NCBI RefSeq assembly: GCF_904846035.1
Contig: NZ_CAJGYT010000001.1
Coordinates: forward strand, 1,612,001 to 1,676,000
DNA: 64,000 nucleotides
Source of the DNA: Psychrobacter aestuarii
GTDB taxonomy: Bacteria > Pseudomonadota > Gammaproteobacteria > Pseudomonadales > Moraxellaceae
Direction: 5' to 3'
This document shows, piece after piece, positions 1 to 8,814 of the stretch; positions within the stretch are counted from its first letter, which is position 1; each line of letters starts with the position of its first letter. The notes below the pieces were generated by a model, which was not told the DNA's origin, ran no database searches, and saw only the letters and a program-made list of their open reading frames with translations. Position numbers and translations under genes: made by a program.

Positions 1-591
1 ACCGTATTCCGCTCAGACGGCTCAGGCACGACTTTTAACTTTACCGATTACTTGGCAAAAGTATCGCCAGAGTGGCAAAGCAGCGTTGGTGTGGACAAAA
101 CCGTTAAGTGGCCAACCTCTGACCGCGGCGCGGCAGGTAAAGGCAACGAAGGCGTGGCAAGCTACGTGAACCGTATGCAAAACTCTATCGGCTATGTTGA
201 GTACGCGTACGCTAAGCAAAACAACATGTCACACGTGACCCTAAAGAACGCGGCAGGCAATTTTGTGCAGCCATCAATCGACAGCTTTGCGGCAGCAGGC
301 GACATCGATTGGTCACAGCAAAAAGGCTTTTATAAAGTCATCACCAACTCAGAAACCGACCAAGCATGGCCTATCGCTGCGGCGACCTTTATCTTGGTAC
401 ACAAGCAGCCACAAGATCCAAAACAAGTGGCAGGCGTGCTGAACTTCTTTAACTGGGCGTATGACCAAGGCGACGCGGCCGCAACAGAGCTGGACTATGT
501 GCCTTTCTCTGACACCGCTGCGGCACTGTTTAAAGACAGCTGGAAGCAAGTGGTGGATAAGGATGGCAACCCTGTCTACACCCCACAATAA
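1..591 (+). CDS. pstS: Phosphate ABC transporter substrate-binding protein PstS (5' end outside window)
   Basis: This is the C-terminal 196 residues of the periplasmic phosphate-binding protein that delivers Pi to PstCAB. The reading frame is open from base 1 and starts with the RSDGSGTT phosphate-binding motif typical of PstS, so the gene begins before the window; an in-frame TTG at 52 is not a credible start. The later segment (SFAAAGDIDW, AWPIAAATFILVHK) fits the PstS C-terminal lobe. The gene is the first visible member of pstSCAB-phoU, all on the same strand. Such operons are normally induced by PhoB in phosphate starvation, but any Pho box would lie upstream of the window. The identification is firm; only the N-terminal signal peptide and first lobe are missing. 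Confidence 0.95.
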   Translation, partial: TVFRSDGSGTTFNFTDYLAKVSPEWQSSVGVDKTVKWPTSDRGAAGKGNEGVASYVNRMQNSIGYVEYAYAKQNNMSHVTLKNAAGNFVQPSIDSFAAAGDIDWSQQKGFYKVITNSETDQAWPIAAATFILVHKQPQDPKQVAGVLNFFNWAYDQGDAAATELDYVPFSDTAAALFKDSWKQVVDKDGNPVYTPQ

Positions 592-604
592 GCCGTAAGC
601 AGAA

Positions 605-616
605 ACAGACGTCTGT
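605..616. repeat. 12-bp perfect palindrome after pstS
   Basis: ACAGACGTCTGT is a perfect palindrome 14 nt after the pstS stop, in the 114-nt pstS-pstC gap. There is no T-run after it, so it is not an intrinsic terminator. It could be a processing or stability element that keeps pstS mRNA in excess of pstCAB, or it could be chance. Confidence 0.3.
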
Positions 617-705
617 GACCAAGCCAAAAGGCAGGTTGCAGGCGTCGTTTCATCGTTTGTATTTATCGCATCCATCCGAGTAATGACCGTAACGTTGAGG
701 TGACT

Positions 706-1662
706 ATGGCAGGGCTTAATCTGCAAACACAATTGGCAAAACAAAAGCGCTTAGATGCCATCTTTGTAAACACGACCAAGGCGGCGGCCGTTTTTGTACT
801 GCTCAGCTTAGGGGCGATTTTGGTCTCTTTGGTGGTGGGTGCGTGGCCAAGCATGCAGACCTTTGGGCTGGATTTTTATACCAGCAACAACTGGGACCCT
901 GTCGCTGGCGAGTACGGGGCACTGGCACCGATTTACGGTACGGTCATGACCTCGATTATGGCGATTGTGATTGCGGTGCCTATCAGCTTTGGTATTGCCA
1001 TCTTTTTGACGGAGCTGTGCCCGAACTTTTTAAAGAAGCCATTGGGCATTGCTATCGAGCTGCTGGCGGGTATCCCGTCCATCATTTATGGCATGTGGGG
1101 TCTGTTTGTGTTTGCGCCATTTTTTGGCAATAACATTCAGCCATGGCTGACAGAGAATCTGGGCGACTTGCCTGTGATTGGCAAATTGTTCATTGGTGCG
1201 CCGATGGGGATTGGTCTGTTTACCGCCGCGCTCGTGTTGGCGATTATGATTATTCCGTTTATCGCCGCGACCATGCGTGATGTGTTTATGGTCGTGCCAA
1301 GCCTGCTCAAAGAGTCGGCGTACGGCATGGGCGCCACCACATGGGAAGTGATGTTCAAAATCATCTTGCCTTATACCAAGACAGGCGTCGTGGGCGGGGT
1401 GATTCTCGGTTTGGGTCGTGCGCTGGGTGAGACCATGGCGGTGACCTTTTTGATTGGTAATACCTTTAACATCAACCCAAGTATGTTCGCCTCAGGCGTG
1501 TCGATTACCTCGGCGCTCGCCAATGAGTTCGCTGAAGCCTCTGACCCGCTGCATCTGTCATCGTTGCTACACTTGGGCTTGATTCTATTTATGATTACCT
1601 TTGTGGTGCTGAGCATCTCACGTTTGATGCTGCGCAATATGGACAAGCGCGCAGGACACTAG
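706..1662 (+). CDS. pstC: Phosphate ABC transporter permease PstC
   Basis: PstC is one of the two inner-membrane permeases of the high-affinity phosphate importer. The 318-residue product is the usual family length. It has an N-terminal hydrophobic segment at about residues 23-46, a periplasmic stretch, then five further hydrophobic segments. The ABC-permease coupling (EAA-type) loop is visible near ESAYGMGATTWEV, followed by LGRALGETMAV, both typical of PstC. An in-frame GTG lies at 700, but the GAGG at 697-700 is well spaced (5 nt) only for the ATG at 706, so I use 706. It sits between pstS and pstA and would pair with PstA around the PstB ATPase. Confidence 0.95.
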   Translation: MAGLNLQTQLAKQKRLDAIFVNTTKAAAVFVLLSLGAILVSLVVGAWPSMQTFGLDFYTSNNWDPVAGEYGALAPIYGTVMTSIMAIVIAVPISFGIAIFLTELCPNFLKKPLGIAIELLAGIPSIIYGMWGLFVFAPFFGNNIQPWLTENLGDLPVIGKLFIGAPMGIGLFTAALVLAIMIIPFIAATMRDVFMVVPSLLKESAYGMGATTWEVMFKIILPYTKTGVVGGVILGLGRALGETMAVTFLIGNTFNINPSMFASGVSITSALANEFAEASDPLHLSSLLHLGLILFMITFVVLSISRLMLRNMDKRAGH

Positions 1663-1751
1663 GTCGCTGCGTGTTTCTTATTGAGTTTTAATCTGCGTTA
1701 TTTTGTATGAGTGGTCAATCCAGCGACCGATGAATCAAAAGGAATATGTGC

Positions 1752-2645
1752 ATGTCTAGCTTGACTGCGGTATCACCCCTCTCAACCACACCCGCGCAAA
1801 AGATTGACCGTGGCTTGTACCGTCGCCGCCGCCTTTGGAACAAAGTCGGTTTGGGCTTTGCGTCTTTTGCCATGATATTCGGTCTGTTTTGGCTGCTGTG
1901 GATTTTGGTCACCCTCGGTATCGAAGGGATGAGCGGTCTGGTACAGATGCCTGTCTTTACCGCCGATACCCCGCCGCCGATGACCGATGGTGGTTTGCGT
2001 AACGCCATCGTCGGTTCGGTGATGATTGCCAGCAGTGGTCTGTTTATCGGTGCGCCGATTGGCATGTTGGCAGGGATTTATTTGGCGGAGTTTTCAGGCG
2101 GCAACAAGCTTGGGCAAGTGATTCGCTTTTTAAATGACATCTTATTGTCCGCGCCGTCTATCGTCATCGGTCTGTTCATCTATGCCTTGATGGTCAAAAA
2201 CGGCAGCTTTTCAGGCTGGGCAGGCGCGTGTGCGTTGGCACTGATTGTGATTCCTGTGGTCGTACGTACCACCGAAAACATGCTGCTGCTGGTACCGAAT
2301 ACTTTGCGCGAAGCGGCATACGCGCTTGGCACGCCCAAGTGGAAACTGGTGCTTGGCGTGACTGTTAAAGCGGCGCGTGCAGGTTTGACCACTGGCGTAC
2401 TTTTGGCTTTTGCCCGTATCACTGGTGAGACCGCGCCATTGCTATTTACCGCGCTGAACAACCAATACTTTAGCTTAGATATGAGTAAAGCGATGGGCAA
2501 CATGCCCAACACGATTTATCAGTTTGCCATGAGCCCGTACGACAACTGGCACGCCTTAGCATGGGCGGCGGCATTACTGATTACCTTTACGGTGCTGGCG
2601 CTTAACGTTATCGCGCGTTACATCGGCGCGCGCGAAAAACACTAA
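1752..2645 (+). CDS. pstA: Phosphate ABC transporter permease PstA
   Basis: PstA is the second membrane permease of the phosphate importer. The 297-residue protein has a long cytoplasmic N-terminus (about 35 residues, Arg-rich YRRRRLW), six hydrophobic segments, and the coupling loop [13 protein letters not shown] followed by [13 protein letters not shown], a PstA signature. Two ATGs lie close together at 1746 and 1752. The AAAAGGA box ending near 1743 is too close to the first and well placed for the second, so 1752 is preferred. An 89-nt gap separates it from pstC with no terminator, consistent with one operon. Confidence 0.94.
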   Translation: MSSLTAVSPLSTTPAQKIDRGLYRRRRLWNKVGLGFASFAMIFGLFWLLWILVTLGIEGMSGLVQMPVFTADTPPPMTDGGLRNAIVGSVMIASSGLFIGAPIGMLAGIYLAEFSGGNKLGQVIRFLNDILLSAPSIVIGLFIYALMVKNGSFSGWAGACALALIVIPVVVRTTENMLLLVPNTLREAAYALGTPKWKLVLGVTVKAARAGLTTGVLLAFARITGETAPLLFTALNNQYFSLDMSKAMGNMPNTIYQFAMSPYDNWHALAWAAALLITFTVLALNVIARYIGAREKH

Positions 2646-2712
2646 CGCGCCGCCCATAACCGTACATCGCTTGTATAACAACGCATATCAGACAGACAAA
2701 AAGGATACTCCC

Positions 2713-3633
2713 ATGACAGACATCGCGACCAAAACCAGCAAAAAAGTGTTTACCTCCACACCAGCCACTACAGAAGACCATACTGCCGTGAATACAAAAA
2801 CCCTGCATACCCCAGTATCAGCGCCTGTGGTGCACAGCCAAGCAACCACCGCGACCAGCAAGCAAGACGACGTTGCGCCCGCTGCAAAAATGCAAATCCG
2901 TGATTTAAACTTCCATTACGGCGATTTTCACGCGCTAAAAAACATCTCTATCGACATTCCAGACCGCAAAGTGACCGCGTTTATCGGACCATCAGGCTGC
3001 GGCAAATCAACCCTGCTGCGTACCTTTAACCGCATGTATGACCTATACCCCAACATGCGCGCGGATGGGCAAATCATCCTTGATGGACAAAATATTCTGG
3101 ACAAGTCGGTCGATGTGAACTTGCTGCGCGCTCGCGTCGGCATGGTGTTCCAAAAGCCAACGCCATTCCCGATGTCTATCTTTGACAACGTTGCCTTTGG
3201 TGTACGTCTGTACGAAAAGATGTCCAAAGCCGAGCTTGCCGAGCGCGTCGAATGGGCACTTAAAAAAGCAGCGCTATGGGATGAGGTCAAAGACAAGCTA
3301 AACGCTTCAGGGCTGTCACTCTCAGGCGGTCAGCAGCAGCGTCTGTGTATCGCGCGCGGCGTGGCGACCAAGCCTGAAGTGCTGCTACTCGATGAACCAA
3401 CCTCAGCACTTGATCCCATCTCAACAGGCGCGATTGAAGACTTGATTGAAGACTTAAAACAAGACTACACCATCGCCATTGTGACGCACAACATGCAGCA
3501 AGCGGCGCGTATCTCTGACTACACCGCGTATATGTATCTGGGCGATATGGTTGAGATTGGCAAGACCGACCAAGTCTTTACCAATCCCACTCAGCAAGCC
3601 ACCGAAGACTACATCACAGGACGCTACGGCTAA
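2713..3633 (+). CDS. pstB: Phosphate ABC transporter ATP-binding protein PstB, with extended N-terminus
   Basis: PstB is the ATPase that powers PstCA. It has Walker [10 protein letters not shown] at residues 92-100, the signature LSGGQQQRL, Walker [13 protein letters not shown] and the switch His in [11 protein letters not shown]. PstB proteins are normally about 250-260 residues; this one is 306. The extra ~58 residues are a Thr/Ala/Pro/Val-rich segment before the conserved core starts at [11 protein letters not shown]. The start at 2713 is preceded by AAAAAGGA; a longer frame reaching back to 2671 has no ribosome-binding site. A Met at about residue 60 could be an internal start but lacks a clear Shine-Dalgarno sequence. 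An intrinsic terminator follows directly. Confidence 0.95.
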   Translation: MTDIATKTSKKVFTSTPATTEDHTAVNTKTLHTPVSAPVVHSQATTATSKQDDVAPAAKMQIRDLNFHYGDFHALKNISIDIPDRKVTAFIGPSGCGKSTLLRTFNRMYDLYPNMRADGQIILDGQNILDKSVDVNLLRARVGMVFQKPTPFPMSIFDNVAFGVRLYEKMSKAELAERVEWALKKAALWDEVKDKLNASGLSLSGGQQQRLCIARGVATKPEVLLLDEPTSALDPISTGAIEDLIEDLKQDYTIAIVTHNMQQAARISDYTAYMYLGDMVEIGKTDQVFTNPTQQATEDYITGRYG

Positions 3634-3651
3634 GCTGCCTTTTGCATGACC

Positions 3652-3680
3652 GATGCCGCCACTTTTGCGGCATCTTTTTT
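3652..3680 (+). terminator. Intrinsic terminator between pstB and phoU
   Basis: GATGCCGC (3652-3659) pairs perfectly with GCGGCATC (3667-3674) around a 7-nt loop and is followed by six T. It sits 18 nt after the pstB stop and would limit read-through into phoU. Confidence 0.85.
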
Positions 3681-3710
3681 GTCTTATTATTGCCTTGTAA
3701 GGACACCGTT

Positions 3711-4430
3711 ATGCCGCATCAAATGGCGCATACCTCGCGCAGCTTTGACCATGATTTAAAAGAAACCACCAGCCTGTTTTTGGCGATGGGTGCGCTTGTC
3801 GGCGAGCAAGTGGCACACGCTATGCGCGCCTTGATAGAGGGCGACAGCATGCTTGCCAGCCAAGTGATTGAGCAAGACAGCCAAGTCAATCAGATGGAGA
3901 TGCAGGTCGATGAGCATGTCTTGCTGCTGCTTGCGCGCCGTCAGCCTGCCGCGCGTGACCTGCGTTACGTGATGGCCATCAGTAAAGGCGTGGTCGATAT
4001 CGAGCGCATCGGCGATGAGGCGACCAAAATCGCGCACATGGCAAAACAAGTGGCCGCCGACAATCACAACACTTACTGCCACCACGAGGTACAGCATCTG
4101 AGCAATCAGGTGCGCTTGATGCTACACAGTGCGCTGATGTCTTTTGAAAATCTGCAAGCGGAGCAGGCGTTTGAGGTGATGCGTGATGATGGTAGCGTCG
4201 ATTTTGAATACCAATCGGCGGTACGCGCCTTGATGACGTATGTGATGGCAGACGCCCGCCAAGTCACACAAGTGATGAATCTGATGTGGGTACTGCGCGC
4301 GCTTGAGCGTATTGGCGACCATGCGCGCAACCTTGCCGAGTTGGTCATTTATATCAGTAGCGGCACCGATGTGCGCCACAGCGATTTTCATACCGTCAAG
4401 CAAGCGGTCGATGCTGCAAAAGACAGCTGA
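3711..4430 (+). CDS. phoU: Phosphate signalling protein PhoU
   Basis: PhoU is a cytoplasmic helical-bundle protein that links the Pst transporter to the PhoR kinase and represses the Pho response when phosphate is plentiful. The 239-residue product matches the family length and contains the two repeated metal-binding motifs, DIERIGDEATKIA and ALERIGDHARNLAE, one in each three-helix half. The start at 3711 has GTAAGGA 7 nt upstream; the open frame extends back to 3642, but that part overlaps the pstB terminator. It is separated from pstB by that terminator, so phoU may be expressed mainly from read-through or from its own promoter. It ends 18 nt before a strong bidirectional terminator. Confidence 0.95.
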   Translation: MPHQMAHTSRSFDHDLKETTSLFLAMGALVGEQVAHAMRALIEGDSMLASQVIEQDSQVNQMEMQVDEHVLLLLARRQPAARDLRYVMAISKGVVDIERIGDEATKIAHMAKQVAADNHNTYCHHEVQHLSNQVRLMLHSALMSFENLQAEQAFEVMRDDGSVDFEYQSAVRALMTYVMADARQVTQVMNLMWVLRALERIGDHARNLAELVIYISSGTDVRHSDFHTVKQAVDAAKDS

Positions 4431-4440
4431 GCCAAGCAGC

Positions 4441-4479
4441 AAAAAAAAGGGTCTGCCAATGTGAGCAGACCCTTTTTTT
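4441..4479. terminator. Bidirectional terminator, phoU / yggX
   Basis: GGGTCTGC (4449-4456) and GCAGACCC (4465-4472) form an 8-bp stem with an 8-nt loop, with eight A before it and seven T after. It can end phoU from the left and yggX from the right. Confidence 0.92.
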
Positions 4480-4484
4480 AGGCG

Positions 4485-4778
4485 TTATTTGTTTTCAGGC
4501 GTCCACCCTTGTGGGCGCTCGTAGTCTTCGTTGTCCAAAAACTTATTGCGCTGCTCGGTCAAAAATTGCTTTGCCTCAGGGTCCATCATGCTCAGATGAT
4601 TTTCATTAATCAGCATGGTTTGGTGCTCGAGCCACTCTTTCCACGCCTTGTCCGATACCGTGTCTTGCAGCTCTTGTCCCAACTTGTTGGGGAATGGGGG
4701 ATAAGACATCTTGGGCAAATCTTGCTTGTATTTGCGACAAAAGACGGTGTTATTCTGTGGATTAAAGGTCTCCGCCAT
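4485..4778 (-). CDS. yggX: Fe(2+)-trafficking / oxidative damage protection protein YggX
   Basis: YggX is a small cytoplasmic protein linked to iron(II) handling and protection of Fe-S clusters from oxidants. The 97-residue product carries the family landmarks: a Cys near the N-terminus ([13 protein letters not shown]), then [37 protein letters not shown] and the C-terminal GWTPENK. Family members are about 90 residues. The frame opens at 4793, but an AAGGAG box lies inside that extension, 6 nt before the ATG at 4778, which is therefore the start. In E. coli yggX follows mutY; here it lies alone between phoU and argH and probably has its own promoter in the 4779-4840 gap. Confidence 0.93.
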   Translation of the reverse strand: MAETFNPQNNTVFCRKYKQDLPKMSYPPFPNKLGQELQDTVSDKAWKEWLEHQTMLINENHLSMMDPEAKQFLTEQRNKFLDNEDYERPQGWTPENK

Positions 4779-4843
4779 AATCTTCTCCTTCATAGACTCT
4801 AGTTATTATAAGGGGCACTTAGTGGTTACTTTACCTGATTCTC

Positions 4844-4873
4844 ACAACAAAAACACCCGCAATATCGCGGGTG
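4844..4873 (-). terminator. Terminator for argH (minus strand)
   Basis: Read on the minus strand, CACCCGC pairs with GCGGGTG across a 6-nt loop (plus coordinates 4854-4873), and TTTTTGTTGT follows. It sits 55 nt beyond the argH stop. Confidence 0.85.
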
Positions 4874-4927
4874 CTTGGATTGAGGCGGGCAATGGGGCAA
4901 GCCAATCGCCGCTATCGGTGGTGCGTA

Positions 4928-6418
4928 TTACGCCTCTAGCGCATCGATACGGGCGTGCGCGCGCTCAATCGCTTGGCGTACTTGGTTCGGTGCTGTACCG
5001 CCCAAGTGGTCACGGGCAGCGAGTGAGCCTTCTAGCGTCAAGTAGTCAAACACATCATCACCAATCGCATCGCTGAACGATTGCAATTGCGCCAAAGACA
5101 AGTCGCTTAAATCAACGCCTTCTTGAATGCCAAGGGCAACGGCATTGCCAACGACTTCGTGTGCGTCACGGAACGCCACACCGCGGCGTACCAAGTAATC
5201 CGCCAAGTCGGTCGCCGTGGCGTAGCCTTTCATGGTCGCCTCGCGCATGCTGTCTTTGTTCGGTACGATGTTCGGCAGCATATCGGCGAACGCCAATAGC
5301 GAGCCTGTTAGCGTATCGACGCAGTCAAATAATGGCTCTTTGTCTTCTTGGTTGTCTTTATTGTACGCAAGCGGCTGGTTTTTCATCAGCGTCAGCAAGG
5401 TGGTCAACTGACCGAATACGCGCGCCGCCTTACCACGTACCAGCTCAGGCACGTCTGGGTTTTTCTTTTGCGGCATGATGGAGGAGCCGGTACAGAAGCG
5501 GTCAGGAATCTGTACAAAGTTAAACTGCGCGGACATCCATAGGATAATCTCTTCACTCATGCGCGACAGATGCATCATAAGGATAGATGCCGCAGCGGTG
5601 AACTCAATGGCAAAGTCACGGTCAGATACCGCGTCTAGTGAGTTTTGGCAAATGCCTTCAAAGCCGAGCAGTTCGGCGGTGATGGTGCGGTCGATAGGGA
5701 AGGTCGTGCCTGCCAGCGCCGCGCTGCCAAGAGGCATCTGATTGATACGGCGACGCGCGTCGATGAGGCGCTCAGTATCACGATAGAGCATCTCAAACCA
5801 TGCCATCACGTGATGCCCAAAGCTCACAGGCTGTGCGGTTTGTAAATGGGTAAAGCCGGGCATGATGGTGTCGGTGTGCTGGGCAGCAAGACCGAGCAGA
5901 CCCCGCTGCAAGCGGATGAGTAGCGCGATAATGTTGTCGGTCTCTTCGCGCAGCCATAGGCGGATGTCGGTCGCCACTTGGTCATTGCGGCTGCGTCCTG
6001 TATGCAGCTTTTTACCGACCGCACCGACGATGTCGGTAAGACGCGATTCGACGTTCATGTGTACGTCTTCTAGGGTCACGGACCAGTTAAACTCGCCTGC
6101 CTCAATCTCTGCCAAGACTTGTTTGAGACCATCAATAATGGTCGCAACGTCTTCTTCGCTCAAGATTTGGCATTCTTTTAGCATGGTCGCATGCGCGATA
6201 GAGCCTTCGATATCGTGACGGGCGAAACGCTGATCAAAGCCGACGGACGCGGTAAATGCGGCGACGAAGCTGTCGGTCGCCTCGCTAAAGCGTCCGCCCC
6301 ACATTTGCTGACCGACCATGGTGCTGTTGTCTGTCGATGGGGTATTCATGCTAGAATCAGAGACACCTGAATTTTTATCTTGCTTGGGATTATTAGGATT
6401 TGAAGAAGTGGCATTCAT
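4928..6418 (-). CDS. argH: Argininosuccinate lyase
   Basis: ArgH splits argininosuccinate into arginine and fumarate, the last step of arginine synthesis. The fumarase/aspartase-superfamily signature [12 protein letters not shown] is present, as are MWGGRFSE at the N-terminus and [12 protein letters not shown], which forms part of the active site. From the most upstream ATG the protein has 496 residues, about 30 more than usual; the extra N-terminus is Ser/Asn/Asp-rich and unconserved-looking. In-frame ATGs at 6349 and 6319 would give 473 and 463 residues, the latter closer to family length. None has a clear ribosome-binding site, so the start is uncertain. It is divergent from algZ, and the longest forms of the two genes overlap by 19 nt. 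The argH-algZ-algR-hemC order is the same in Pseudomonas. Confidence 0.95.
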   Translation of the reverse strand: MNATSSNPNNPKQDKNSGVSDSSMNTPSTDNSTMVGQQMWGGRFSEATDSFVAAFTASVGFDQRFARHDIEGSIAHATMLKECQILSEEDVATIIDGLKQVLAEIEAGEFNWSVTLEDVHMNVESRLTDIVGAVGKKLHTGRSRNDQVATDIRLWLREETDNIIALLIRLQRGLLGLAAQHTDTIMPGFTHLQTAQPVSFGHHVMAWFEMLYRDTERLIDARRRINQMPLGSAALAGTTFPIDRTITAELLGFEGICQNSLDAVSDRDFAIEFTAAASILMMHLSRMSEEIILWMSAQFNFVQIPDRFCTGSSIMPQKKNPDVPELVRGKAARVFGQLTTLLTLMKNQPLAYNKDNQEDKEPLFDCVDTLTGSLLAFADMLPNIVPNKDSMREATMKGYATATDLADYLVRRGVAFRDAHEVVGNAVALGIQEGVDLSDLSLAQLQSFSDAIGDDVFDYLTLEGSLAARDHLGGTAPNQVRQAIERAHARIDALEA

Positions 6419-7551
6419 ATTGGTCTAATACAAGTCAAAAAAATAAGGGCTCCAGTATAGCAAAGGATGAGGTTGCCTTACTAGCTGAGCGCTTAGAGTT
6501 TTTTATACCTAGGCTCATGCAGATGATGTCACCTTGGCAGTGGCTGTTGTACCTGTTTTTTTGGTCCTTGTTTGTCACCGTGATTGACCGCCACGACCTT
6601 GACACGTGGATGCAGTTCTTGACGCGCTTTTCAGGTCGCGTGGTCAAAAACGTGTTAACCGTCATCCCAGCCGCCTATTTGATTGATTACCTGCGTCCCA
6701 CTTTTAAGCACATGAGCAGCATCAAAGCGAGCTTAAGCGTGCTCTTTATCTTTACGCTGAGCTCCGCCTTCTGGGTGACTGTGGTCATGCTGATGATGAT
6801 CAATCTGGGGCTGATGGTTTATGACCGTGCGGACTTTATATTAAATGTCTGTTTGATGATGGTGATTACCGGCGGTTTTGCTTTTGTGTTTTTGCTGTAT
6901 TTTATGCGTCGCCACCGCGAGATGATGGCGCTGAAGCAATCGTTTGAGCAAAAGCTGGCCGCCCAAAATGACTTGATTAAAGCGCGTATTGCGCCGCACT
7001 TTTTTTTCAACACTATCAATAGCCTGAACTCCCTAATCGAGTCCGACCCGCCCAAGGCCGCCGAGCTGCTACAAGACATCTCCGCCTTATTTCGCGCAAG
7101 CTTTAGCGGCATTCATGAAATCAGTTTTGAAGAAGAGATTGCCTTGTGTGAGCATTACTTGGCTATTGAGTCGAGTCGCCTGTCTGAAAAGCTGGTGGTG
7201 CATTGGCAGTTGCCTGATGATGAGGTGATGTACGACATGGTCATCACCGCATTGACCTTGCAAGGGGTGCTCGAAAAAATGCTCTCCAACGTGGTCGAGG
7301 TGACCACCGAGACGATTGTGATTGATATCAAAGCGGTTTGGGAGCAGCACCATGTGCGCGTCACCGTCACCGTCACCCTCCCGAACAAAACCTTTATTGT
7401 GCTACACGACTTGCGCCAGCGGCTCGATTTTAGAATCCAAGCCGAGCGCTTGCAGGCATATTTTGGTGAAACTGCCGACATCACCAGCACCGTCAATCGC
7501 GAAAATATTGTCACCAGCATTCATTATCCCTTACAAGATGTAGGGTTATGA
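6400..7551 (+). CDS. algZ: Sensor histidine kinase of the LytS/AlgZ (FimS) type
   Basis: This is the membrane sensor partner of AlgR. With the TTG start at 6400 it has 383 residues: about four membrane segments (near 45-62, 83-96, 111-135, 146-169), a short linker helix, then the His_kinase region [21 protein letters not shown] with the likely phospho-acceptor His200. The C-terminal half does not show a clear N-box or Gly-rich ATP-lid motifs (see findings). The start is unsure: TTG 6400 is only one base from an AGGA and would overlap the longest argH; the next ATG is 6517, but that would remove the EFFIPRL motif that resembles the N-terminal FFLP motif I recall from Pseudomonas FimS. AlgZ/AlgR controls type IV pilus genes in Pseudomonas; the same role here is inference. 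Confidence 0.85.
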   Translation: MKKWHSYWSNTSQKNKGSSIAKDEVALLAERLEFFIPRLMQMMSPWQWLLYLFFWSLFVTVIDRHDLDTWMQFLTRFSGRVVKNVLTVIPAAYLIDYLRPTFKHMSSIKASLSVLFIFTLSSAFWVTVVMLMMINLGLMVYDRADFILNVCLMMVITGGFAFVFLLYFMRRHREMMALKQSFEQKLAAQNDLIKARIAPHFFFNTINSLNSLIESDPPKAAELLQDISALFRASFSGIHEISFEEEIALCEHYLAIESSRLSEKLVVHWQLPDDEVMYDMVITALTLQGVLEKMLSNVVEVTTETIVIDIKAVWEQHHVRVTVTVTLPNKTFIVLHDLRQRLDFRIQAERLQAYFGETADITSTVNRENIVTSIHYPLQDVGL

Positions 7552-7692
7552 CGGGGTTGTGACTGGGACGTTTGTTAAGAAAATATCAATTTTTGAGCAC
7601 AATTGATGACCGTCGTCTGCTATATATACCGCTGAGCCAGATAATGGTATATTTTTTGCTGCACTGGTTGCTAGTTATAGAAACATTAAATT

Positions 7693-7711
7693 ATATTGAT
7701 TAACTCAATAT
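7693..7711. repeat. Inverted repeat, possible operator
   Basis: ATATTGA (7693-7699) and TCAATAT (7705-7711) are perfect inverted copies around a 5-nt spacer. The half-site length and spacing suit a dimeric DNA-binding protein. It lies about 260 nt upstream of algR. Confidence 0.4.
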
Positions 7712-7932
7712 TTACTTGCTTTAATGAAATAGCACTCATTAGCAAATAAGCACCTGATACCCCTTATTGTGCTGTTGCCTGACGCCACTGAAGCAATGTC
7801 AAGACGTGAATATAAAAGACATTGCAAAAAATTGTCGTACAATGTGCAGATATCTGTTCATGATGATATATACAATTGCGCTTTATTTGGTAAAGTAGGA
7901 AAGACAAAAGCCCATAAGGTTGATTAAAAGAG

Positions 7933-7948
7933 CCGAAACGTATTTCGG
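7933..7948 (+). promoter_or_regulatory. Hairpin in the algR 5' leader
   Basis: CCGAAA and TTTCGG pair perfectly around a CGTA loop, ending 23 nt before the algR ATG and just before its AGAGGAA ribosome-binding site. There is no T-run, so it is not a terminator. It could stabilise the leader or tune translation. Confidence 0.4.
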
Positions 7949-7971
7949 TAGGCTGTAACAGAGGAATTTAC

Positions 7972-8709
7972 ATGCGGATTGTAATTTGTGATGATGAGCC
8001 ACTTGCGCGCGAGCGTTTGGTCAGAATTGTACAAGAATCAGGTCACGAAGTGGTTGCCCAAGCCACAACGGGTGCTGAAGCGGTAAGTGTGGTCAAGGCA
8101 AAGCAGCCCGATGTGATTTTACTCGACATCAGAATGCCTGAAATGGATGGGGTACGCTGCGCTCAGGCGCTCAACGACCTTGAGCATCCGCCTGCGGTGA
8201 TTTTTGTTACCGCTTATGACCATTACGCCATTGCTGCATTTAAGGCGAATGCGATTGGCTATTTGCTCAAGCCCGCCAATAAAGACGAGCTGATTGAAGC
8301 TTTGGGCAAAGCCAAAAATCTAAACGCGGCGCAGCTGAACGAGATTCGTAAGCTCGAAGACCCAACCGCGCGTCCGATTCGTGAGCATATTGCGGCGCGT
8401 ACCCATCGCGGCGTGGAGCTGATTAGCCTAAAAGACGTGTTTTATTTTACGGCCGATCAAAAGTACGTCAAAGTACGCCACAAAGACGGCATCGTCTTGA
8501 TTGACGATACCCTAAAAGAGCTGGAGCAAGAGTTCGGTGAGCGCTTATTCCGTGTCCACCGCAATGCCATTATTAATCTGAGCTATTTAGATTACCTAGA
8601 AACGGTCGACACAGGTCAATATCAGGTGCGTTTTAAAGGCATTAATGAGACGCTTGCAGTCAGCCGTCGCCACTTGCCTGCGCTGCGTGATAAGATACAA
8701 AACATGTAA
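7972..8709 (+). CDS. algR: LytTR-family response regulator AlgR
   Basis: A 245-residue response regulator: receiver domain (about residues 1-120) with acidic pair D7/D8, likely phospho-acceptor D52 in VILLDIRMPEMDG and conserved Lys in LLKPANKDEL, then a LytTR DNA-binding domain (about 140-240, FYFTADQKYVKVRH, FRVHRNAIINLSYL). In Pseudomonas AlgR controls alginate, virulence and type IV pilus (fimU-pilE) genes together with AlgZ. Length and gene order (algZ-algR-hemC) match that family. The start ATG has AGAGGAA 6-7 nt upstream. It has a long separate leader and its own terminator, so it is likely a single-gene unit. Confidence 0.94.
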   Translation: MRIVICDDEPLARERLVRIVQESGHEVVAQATTGAEAVSVVKAKQPDVILLDIRMPEMDGVRCAQALNDLEHPPAVIFVTAYDHYAIAAFKANAIGYLLKPANKDELIEALGKAKNLNAAQLNEIRKLEDPTARPIREHIAARTHRGVELISLKDVFYFTADQKYVKVRHKDGIVLIDDTLKELEQEFGERLFRVHRNAIINLSYLDYLETVDTGQYQVRFKGINETLAVSRRHLPALRDKIQNM

Positions 8710-8744
8710 TGCACGCTAGCTCGGGCGCATCTGTACATATCATC

Positions 8745-8780
8745 TACCCCTTATTTATGCTTAAATAGGGGTATTTTTTT
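8745..8780 (+). terminator. Terminator after algR
   Basis: TACCCC-T-TATTTA pairs with TAAATA-GGGGTA (one bulged T) around TGCT, followed by seven T. It separates algR from hemC. Confidence 0.82.
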
Positions 8781-8814
8781 GCATCTGTGTTGAGCACCAT
8801 TATTGAGGTCAGTT

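Larger units (their letters stand above)
7552..7971. other. 420-bp AT-rich gap between algZ and algR
   Basis: No open frame of note on either strand. It contains two inverted repeats (7693-7711 and 7933-7948), listed separately. In Pseudomonas these two genes are much closer, so algR here probably has its own promoter in this gap. I could not pick a single convincing -35/-10 pair. Confidence 0.5.

Noticed and set aside
4711..5076. 121-codon plus-strand frame across yggX and argH ends
   Set aside because: Antisense to two well-supported genes and across a terminator.
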